A stretch of 64,000 nt of DNA from contig JADFUC010001753.1 in the NCBI GenBank assembly GCA_019722365.1, positions 1-64,000 of the forward strand, written 5' to 3'. The stretch's first letter is position 1. Each line of letters opens with the position of its first letter. A program made the position numbers and the translations under genes. The notes below the pieces were generated by a model. The model was not told the DNA's origin and did not search any database. It worked only from the letters and a program-made list of their open reading frames with translations. Positions 56,379-64,000 of this stretch are shown one piece after another. The stretch is from Lithospermum erythrorhizon (taxonomy: Eukaryota > Streptophyta > Magnoliopsida > Boraginales > Boraginaceae).

Positions 56379-58954
56379 GTAACGACCGACCCAGTCGGCG
56401 CCACGAGTGAAAATCATTATGTCAGGGACACGGAGTACGCCCATATTGATGGGCGACTTCGAAGGACTACTTTCGTTTATCCAGCATTTGATTTACAATT
56501 AAAATTCTCAAAAGAAAATAGTTTTTAAAGTTTCTGATCTATCGGGGTGATTTCTAACTTGACTTGACCCGTATATATACAACATATCAAAAGAGCGATG
56601 TCTTTGGCAAAATTTTGATGTAAATCTTATCTGAATACAAAATAATTGCCGGCGAAGACTAAAATGCAAAATGAAATACAACTAATAAAAAGCGGTTATG
56701 GCGCATAAAAGCAGGGTCTCGGCCGCTGATGCTCACTGTACTTCAGCAACACTCTCCAGCTATTTGGCTATTTGTGCTGTCGGCACAGCGCAAATGAAAT
56801 GCAAAGGGGTGTAAGCCGTGAAGCTTAGTGAAAACTTAACACAGGGGGTGAAACTTTCGCCACCATACGAAATGGGGCGGTCGATAAATATAGTAGTCGA
56901 ATATGAATAAATACGTATATACCCGGGACTACTGACAAGGTCATACAACAAAATTCCAAAAGAATGTCTCGGGCATAACATGTCGAAGATACAATAGAAA
57001 GTCTCAATAAAGCGCGTCACGAGAATAAATCATAGGGCTTCAGCAGTAGCTATAACTACAGTAAGCCAAACGCCCCATCTACCGTATCTCCCACTTAGAG
57101 TTTACTGACTCAATGTATGCTCGATCCATCGACTTGTGAGGTACACTGATATTTAATAAACACCGCTCTTATACCGTAGTATAAGGCTGACACCAACAAT
57201 GCACCGCAGCGAAGTGATAATAGATCTCGCTTCACTTATACCAAACGCTATAAGGCAGCAGCAAACCAATGCGCCGCAGCCAAGTGATAATAGATCTCGC
57301 CTTTGCCGGTTATACCAAGTATAAGGCAGCTTGCCGACAATGCGCGTAACAAAAGTGATAATAAGATCTCGCGCTGCGCTTATAAAGTATAAAGGCTGAC
57401 AACGGCAATCTTGTAGCCCAACAAAGTCATAATAGATCTGTTGCACTTATGCGAAGTATAAAGGCCAGCAGCGTCAGCATCTCTAGCGAGGAAGGAGTAC
57501 TTTAACTTTAATCATCTCGATATAGGGTCATATCCTAATACTTAAATTACTTTCAGTCACGCGTAACTCCGATAATACACTCCAACGACCAACTACTCTA
57601 TACAGGTAATATCAAGCCTTGATAAGCGTCTCAAAATCGCCATTATCCTGACCGCCCGACAAGATACGAAATACAAAAGTGCAGAAGCGAGGTACGGAAC
57701 CACAATCTTAAATGAGCCCACGAACACAAGCGTGGGCGAGGTTCAAGCTGTATTACTTACCTCAACCCAATCTTCAATGCCACGAGAAATACAATCACGT
57801 AATCATATCGTGGCTATTACAAATGAAACATACGTAATCACGCGTGAATGATATGTTTCCACATGAATTTAAAGTAACTTCGTAAGTAGCACCCGTGAGA
57901 TAAGTACTACTTTCTGCCCAGATTACCGAAAGCCTTCCATGAGGAAACCTACAATCGGTATACACCCCACTTTCCCATATTGTAACAAAACACCGAGAAA
58001 GTATAATGAAACCTACTACTACTTATACTTGCGTTCTAGAAGATCGCTTCTGACTCTTGAGTGGAGCGATTGTTAAACGGTCTAAAATATTGAGGATAAA
58101 ACGAAATAATACTTGATGGACACTTGACAATGGTCCCAGTAGAATTCCACTTATCGAGCTTTAACATTTCCTATCAGCATATAAGTCCTCACAACAACCT
58201 CGAGTCCATAATTAACAACTATACTCCAAAATCAGTCCACAATTTCGACTTACAAATGCTTTCTCAGCTAACCCAGCTTTAATTAATTATAAATCCAATT
58301 CTAACGCCTGATAACTTCTGATAAGGTCCCGATTTAACCCCTGCAGCATTTAAAGGTCTTATAAAAAGATTCGACAATAAAAATTCAACTAACCTAAAAA
58401 AGTTAACTGTCAACAAAATCCTCGAACAAACACTTTGGTTCATGAGATTAATCACTTATATGCGTCATGGTACCACATACATGACTTGAAACATTATTAA
58501 ATTTAAGTTATGCGAAAGTCAACAAAAATTGAGCATTAGAATTCAACTCAAACTCTAGCTTCATACGATATTTGTAGGAAAAGGCGGCGATGGGAAGAAC
58601 TTTTAATGTATCCCAACTTGAGGATCTTAATAAGCAACAAAGTGATGAAATGGAAGAGAAAATTTTCTTGTTTGAGCACAAGGGGAGTCTCGGCCGAACA
58701 CTCTCAAGAAGGAGGCAAATAATTTTCTTTTTTTTTGTGTTGTGATGATAAGTGGATGAGAGTAGATAACTTAACTCCTAAGTCTTAGAAGCCACACATG
58801 AGTTTGTGCCCATTTTAAGTGAATCGAGCTATCAATCGACTTAACGATAGAACTTAATTGAATTATTCATTCTCTACTGATTATAAATGTAATTGACTCA
58901 AATAAATTTCACACAATTATTGTTATTATGAAAATTAACGGGAGCAGGGTTATT
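56379..58954 (-). mobile_element. 5' LTR of gypsy element C
   Basis: TGTAACGACCGACCC (56379) to GGGAGCAGGGTTATT (58954), about 2.58 kb. Read on minus, the leader near 58710-58560 has CTCCTTCTTGAGAG, TTTTCTCTTCCATTTCATC and CTTCCCATCGCCG. The tandem array at 57165-57475 lies further downstream, so it is probably transcribed. The block TGATGATAAGTGGATGAGAG and the 60 bp around it are almost identical in the left LTR (51350 and 58743), while other parts differ strongly. Confidence 0.85.
57165..57475. repeat. Hairpin-bearing tandem array in LTR C (right copy, 4 units)
   Basis: AAGTGATAATAGATCT-like blocks begin at 57212, 57282, 57353 and 57424, spaced 70, 71 and 71 bp. Between them lie inverted repeats: CTTATACCGTAGTATAAG at 57168-57185 (7-bp stem, 4-base loop) and TTATACCAAGTATAA at 57310-57324 (6-bp stem, 3-base loop), with decayed versions in the others. 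The motif is shared with LTR A although the unit length differs. Confidence 0.85.
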
Positions 58955-59199
58955 CTGAAGATTTAACAAAGTTAGATCTGTTTTTTGTGATAATAATAGT
59001 AGGGTACATATATGTATAAATATTTTGCACATTCTACCAAATGTTCTGACCACATATTGATCGTATGAGAAACCTAGAGAAATAAAGTTTCATTTTGAAT
59101 GATTTATGTGAGATTGAAAACTGATAGAGATGAAGAGATAGATAATGAAAAAGGTAAGCATAGATGCTCAATTAAGAAAGTTCTCAACTTTGTTGACGA
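58955..59199. other. Flank of element C, nothing recognised
   Basis: AT-rich DNA leading into the next coding remnant. No repeat or signal was identified. Confidence 0.4.
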
Positions 59200-59790
59200 G
59201 TTAAAAGAACATCGAAATGCAATTTCAAGACAAAAATTGTATTACAAAGTGTGTTTTTAACTTGTCGCCTTTAAATCCTTCCTACCATTACTTCTTGGAG
59301 TGGGTGGCGAATAATTTCGCGGCGGGCTTGGCTGCTGGAATCAGAATTTCGGTAATAGCTCAAAAATCCACACAGAAAATGATGTCCAAAGAGTGTACAA
59401 CCTCCCTAGGGGTAATAAGCTAATAAATTTGAAAGAATGTACAAAAGAGGTTGTAGGGAGATTGAAGGAAGAGCTTGGCCTACCATCTTTTGTGAAGACC
59501 GACAAGGTTTCAACGACCATACTTGAGCAAGTGATGTAGAGGATAACAAATGAAGAAACCTGGTTTAAGGGAGCTTTTTTATATTTGATGTCAACCTTGT
59601 TTTGCCCCCAAGAAATCGCCACAGTTTATTTCAGTATGCAAATATCCTTAATGATAGAGGAAAATTCGAACATATAATTGGTGTCGGCATTACGACAACA
59701 TGTTTGCAAAAGGCTTGAAAAAGAACAAACAAATGCTTGAATCTTGATTTCAGCTTTCCTATTGGCGGGTCTTTACTTTTATATTGTCCA
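59200..59790 (+). pseudogene. Remnant of a plant Ulp1-associated, transposon-borne protein
   Basis: In shifting plus frames: FLEWVANNF (59299-59325), then TENDVQRVYNLPRGNKL (59373-59425), then NEETWFKGAFLYLMSTLFCP (59549-59608), then NWCRHYDNMFAKGLKK (about 59680-59730). The order W-[VL]-NF, I-T-DV--V--LPRG, F---F---L-S--L-P and NW---[ILV] fits proteins common in plant genomes next to Ulp1-type protease domains and carried by Mutator-like and related elements. A role is not established for such remnants. At least two shifts break the frame, and no protease catalytic motif is seen. The family match is from memory. Confidence 0.45.
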
Positions 59791-60337
59791 TTTACCGTTT
59801 GTTTAATTGTTCTTTTATGATTGATTTGGAGTTGATTTTAGCTAATGGTGATATTAAAGATGTTGCACAGTCCCTTAGTTAATATTCTAGAGTCTTGTTG
59901 AATTTGATTTTCTTGATTAGGAGTTGCATTTGAGTTTTGATGTTGGCAGAACGACAATTTTGATTTGTGAAATTTTGTTCAGAATTGAATTTGGATTAGT
60001 TTATAAGTTTTGTTGGATTTGATTAGTATTGATTCTGAGAAGATGCATTTGAGTGAGGAAAGGTATGAGAAAGTTGTTTGATTTGTGAATTTTACTCAGA
60101 ATGGAATGAGATTGAACACATGTGATAAAAATGGAGTTGGTGGCCATTTTGTGACTTGTTCAATGTCAGACGTTAGGAAGCATAGATGCACTATGAAAAT
60201 GTCTTGGATTGTTATATAATAAATATTTTTTGTACTGTACTTAGATTTAATGTAATAATAGGATTCTAGGTTAATTTCGATATGTATGAATTCGTATAAT
60301 TTATTTAGTAGAATTATATTTATGATTTAATAGTAGT
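59791..60337. other. AT-rich DNA after the Ulp1-type remnant
   Basis: No gene is recognised. It has short related phrases such as GAATTTTGTTCAGAAT (59970) and GAATTTTACTCAGAAT (60087), about 115 bp apart, suggesting an old local duplication. Confidence 0.4.
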
Positions 60338-61109
60338 TGTAAAAACCGGTATGGAAGCGGTTAATTAATAAATTAAAATGTAGGATTATTAAATTGATTT
60401 AAGTAAAAATTAGGAAAGCAAACTTTATATTTTATGTCAGATAAATGTCGATGTTTGGAGTTAGTTGTGAGATAAGTTAAAGCGAGAGGTATCGATCAAT
60501 TAAAAGCGTTTGGGTTTTTCGCCACTTAAGCTATTAGACTGACCATTAGCTAAACCAACCAAGCTTATTGAAACACACAAAAACTCATTTCCTTTCTTTC
60601 CCATAGAGCGGACGAGCGTGTTCTTCTCCCCAGCGATTTTTTCTTGATTTACTCGCCAATCCCGAGCTTTGGACCTCGAGCTTTTGGAGAACCCCGCCAA
60701 ATCGTCTCTTGATTCAAAGATTGAAAGATTGAAACTTGTTGGGTATTTTTCTTGAGTTCGACCAGTATTGACTTTAGGTTCGATTTTTATTGTTTGATTG
60801 ATTCTTGGGCTTAATTAGTTGTTCTTGAGTTGAAATTACGTGTTTGGATGTGAAATTTGGGACGTTTAGGGCGTTGACTTTTTTGGAGATTTTTAGTTTG
60901 ACTTGGACTTTTTGAGGTTATTATCGTATGTAATTATTGTCTAGGTAATTATAGTATAGGAGATTATAATAATCGATTTTAGGGGTAGAAAAGTGTTGGA
61001 AAAGTTGGGTTGACTTCGGGTTTGACTTGGTCGAAACGTGTTAAAATGATATAATTATGTTTTTGGACGTTTATTATAGTTGTTTAGAGGTGAAATTGTG
61101 GTTTTAAAA
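60338..61109 (+). mobile_element. Truncated gypsy LTR G' (B-family start)
   Basis: It starts TGTAAAAACCGGTATGGAAG and follows G for about 770 bp: AATTAATAAATTAAAATGT, GAGATAAGTTAAAGC, a leader, GAAACTTGTTGGGTATTTTTC (about 60735), GTTGACTTTTTTGG. It stops in GAGGTGAAATTGTGG exactly where G begins. The matching place in G (GAGATGAAATTATGAG near 61890) continues smoothly, so G was inserted into G'. Confidence 0.75.
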
Positions 61110-63620
61110 TGTAAAAACGGTAACGACTGGTAATTAATAAATTAAAATGTGAGATTATTAAATTTATTTACGTAAATTTGAAACCGGCCCAATATTCTTG
61201 TCGTTAATGTTAAAGTTCGAGGAAGTTGGTTATTAGAGGATAAGTTAAAGCAGAAATTATCGATCGGAGTAAAATGTAAGGGATTTTCACGGTTGGACTA
61301 TTGGGCCCCCTTGATTGTAATCATCTAATGAGCCCAGGAGCAAACCCAAGTCTCTCCTTAACTTTCATAGAGCCATGCGTCTACTTAGATCCTTAGCTAC
61401 TTTTTTTCTTAGCGATTTTCTCCTTGGATTCGCCGAAACTTTGGGCTAGGATTGTTTGGAGAGCTTCCCCTCACACGTCCTCGTCGTTTCAAGGTAGAAA
61501 GGTCCGATCTTGTTGGAATATTTTTAGAATGCCGTGTTGACTTTTTCGTTGACTTTTGTATTTTGAATTTTATTGCTCCAATTGATTCTTGGGTTTGTAA
61601 ATTAGTTATTCTTGAGTTGAAATATACGTGTTTGATGTGTGTGTGGAATTTCGGACGTTTTAGGGCCGTTGACTTTTTAGATTTTGGGTTATTCTTGTTT
61701 TTTAGGATGATATTATGGAATAATTATTAATACAGGCTTGAATTTCGTCATATAGGAATTGATAATGATCGATATTTGGGGTAGAAAGTGTTATTTATAG
61801 TTGAGATTGACTTCAGTGATTGTGGGTTGACTTTCTCCTAAAATGTGGGTGATAGTATAAATATGTTATTGGTAAGTTATTGTGAATGTTTTGAGATGAA
61901 ATTATGAGTTATAAGTGTTGGAAGAAAATAGGTCGAAATTAATTTTAGTAGATTTTGGGTGAAATGCAGCGGACCTTAGGATTGGAGGTTGTAGTAATGG
62001 TTTTAATTAATTGGAAAAAGTTGAAATTGGGTTGATTGAAGTTGATTGGAAATGTTAGTAATTTGAAGAAGGTATAGGCTGATTATAGGATTTAGTCAGG
62101 GTGGTGAGATTAGATAAATCATGGGTTGTTATTGAAACATAATTAGCAATCATCGTAGGTTGTCAATTTGTATGTAACTAAAATAGGTTGAAAAGTCGGG
62201 GAATTAAATTAGGATAGGGGTTGAAATTGTTCACCAGTAGTAATTATGTTTTCGGATGTTTACATTCGGGACTGGGACGTGGACCCGGTGGTGATTGGGC
62301 GCTGAGTGAACTGCTTGAGGTGGGGATTTATCACTCGGTTGTTACCTTATTTGTGTTTAGTCAAATATGGTAATTGATCTTATTTGACATATCTATGTTA
62401 AATGCGTTATAGTATATTTATTTGTAGGTGGTATTTATGTGTGAGTATTTTGTATGTTTGAGTGTAGGTCGCCGAGTATGTATATGTTTGGGTGTACTCG
62501 AGTTGAGAATATTAATGTTATGTGGGCGTTAATACGTGAGTATATTTAAATTTGAGTATAGGTCTATGTAAATTTGTTGTATCATTATACATTATAATTC
62601 ATTGAGATTATTGTGTGATGTTTGTATGGTTGGTATTATATGTGATTTAATAATTGTTTGATTTGAGGATATTTGGGGAATGATATGAATTGTTCGAAGG
62701 AATTGGCTTTCTTTGGGAAAAGGACATGATGATGTGGTGTTGTTCGAGAAAGGCAAACTTTTGCCGGAAAAGGATATGTTGTTGTTGTTGGGTGTTGAAG
62801 GTGTGAGCTTGCCCGAGGATGAAATGTTATATGTGATGTTATTGTGGGTTCATTTTAAGAGTAAGTTATTTTATTGTTGTTGTAGTATGAAAGTCGGGTT
62901 GTGAAATTTTCTTCATTTTACTTTCGTTTAATTATGTGATATGAGATACGTGGTATGACATGTAGTTAACGTAGTGAATCTTCTATAATATGTGCCTTTG
63001 TTACTTGATGATTATTTCTGTTATGATGCCTTGGATAGTTAGTATATTTCCGTATTGTATATATAAATGTATCTATCATCTTATATTTCTTACGATATAT
63101 ATATCGCTTTACTATGTACCTCCGTTTGGATGTGGGTAAGTTACAAATCCGGGTGATTCGTTTCAGCCCAAAATTTGTCAGAACTGCACTTTTCCGCCTT
63201 GATTGACAGGTGCCTTTGTGAGTCGGCAGAGTTCGTGGGTGTACGTTGATTTACCTAGGTGAGGGACAGGTGTCTTTTATGATTTTGATGTACTCAGTTT
63301 TTACATTTTATTTTGGGATGTTGAAATTGTAAACTATTTTGTGGAATATTTGTGGCTTGATTTTGATGGAGTTTTTATGCTTTGGGTTTGTATTAGGTAG
63401 CATCGATGGTTAAACTTCATTAGTTACAACATTTAAATTTTCGAAACTATTTCTGAGTTATCAAATTATCGGGGTTTATGGGTTATTAAATAGGTGATTT
63501 TAAATTGTCGACCCTTCGTATGGTGACTCGGATATACGGAGTTGATAGCGACTCGACCTCGAGGGCGTCTGACTCGGTGTCCCATAAAAGTTGTTGGATG
63601 AGTTATGATAGAGGTAGTTT
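61110..63620 (+). mobile_element. Gypsy LTR G (B-family), plus strand
   Basis: It starts TGTAAAAACGGTAACGACTG, very close to B's LTR start read on minus. The order agrees with B: leader near 61330-61480, CAAGGTAGAAAGGTCCGATC (61490-61510), two GTTGACTTTT motifs (61543-61560), CCTTGATTGACAGG-type sequence, GGTTAAACTTCATTAG and a closing part with CGACTCGACCTCGAGGGCGT and GGTGTCCCATAA. The length of about 2.5 kb agrees with B (2.46 kb). The final TACA is not visible, so the right end is approximate. Confidence 0.75.
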
Positions 63621-64000
63621 TTATTAGTTTTTGAGTAATGGTTGGGTTTTTAAGGGTAAGTTGTTAGTAACGATCCCAATTAGTTGGAGAAAGCTAATAA
63701 TTCGGATTGTTTAGGTGTTGGTATTTGGGTTAGCGTGAGGGCCGAAATTTTAAGATTTAGGATTTAGATATGCGCCACCTTTTCATATTGAATCACAGAG
63801 CGAAGGTTCCATGTTAGCCGAAAACATGAGACATTGAACATCCGTAGTATCGGACTTGTGCTTTTTTGTGGGGATCCCTTTTCCCGATGGAGACACTTAT
63901 CGTTATGTTTGGAGGAACCTTATTGTTCAGCGCGTATTGATCCTCTTTTGCTTGAGAATGATTCTGAGTTTCGAGACCCACTACGTCAAAATTCGAGTTA
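63621..64000. other. Right edge of window, unassigned
   Basis: It may be the start of element G's internal region or the rest of G', but no primer site is visible. A 60-codon minus-strand frame (with NNKVPPNITISVSIGKRDP) spans about 63810-63990; I do not recognise it. Confidence 0.3.

Noticed and set aside
59217..59423. Mitochondrial ADP/ATP carrier fragment
   Set aside because: FLEWVANNFAAGLAAGI looked similar at first, but the next frame gives TENDVQRVYNLPRG and later segments fit the Ulp1-associated family instead.
63810..63990. Minus-strand 60-codon frame at the window edge as a gene
   Set aside because: No family recognised and it runs off the window; left as unassigned.

Overview
This window looks like repeat-dominated nuclear DNA from a flowering plant, probably a eudicot. 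The evidence is the set of element types: nested Ty3/gypsy chromoviruses with initiator-Met tRNA primer sites, a Ty1/copia element, a Cassandra-type TRIM carrying 5S rRNA sequence, a Stowaway-like MITE, a plastid tRNA-Val fragment and exons of an R2R3-MYB gene. No long intact reading frame exists. The longest open frames are 110-127 codons and I recognise none of those; recognisable coding sequence is almost all broken by stops and frameshifts.

Layout from left to right. 1-7936: plus-strand gypsy element P (cut-off 5' LTR, decayed internal region, full 3' LTR). 7937-9535: gag, primer site and LTR stub of a minus-strand gypsy element D. 9535-17850: fragments, including a minus-strand P-family LTR (11940-13860), a repeat present twice, and AT-rich DNA with no recognised gene. 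17850-20840: two related DNA-transposon-like segments, the longer holding a Myb/SANT-like ORF1 remnant and a ~75-bp tandem array. 20940-32405: a minus-strand copia element (LTR, gag, pol) split by gypsy element A (LTRs 22346-26034 and 27946-31412). 32406-35090: a broken R2R3-MYB gene on the minus strand; the copia LTR abuts its last exon, and its long intron holds a plastid trnV fragment and a Stowaway-like MITE. 35833-37722: an isolated gypsy LTR, F. 39160-39906: the Cassandra-like TRIM. 40083-49709: element B, with LTRs of nearly equal length and gag-pol on minus. 49710-58954: element C, with gag-pol on minus and a catalytic FIDD motif still readable in reverse transcriptase. 59200-59790: a remnant of a plant Ulp1-associated, transposon-borne protein. 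60338-63620: two same-family LTRs, one inserted in the other.

The gypsy elements share an organisation: LTRs of about 1.9-3.7 kb starting TGTAA, a primer site like TGGTATCAGAGC, and a degenerate polypurine tract after a conserved segment that encodes the end of integrase. B and C also keep a chromodomain-like tail (EATW..E) ending in NRYPQP, which points to the Tekay/Del type of chromovirus. Several LTR families carry tandem arrays in the part that is probably transcribed; in A and C each unit contains the inverted repeat CTTATAC-loop-GTATAAG.

All assignments come from reading motifs by eye. LTR edges are good to a few bases where TG/CA ends are visible and to tens of bases elsewhere.
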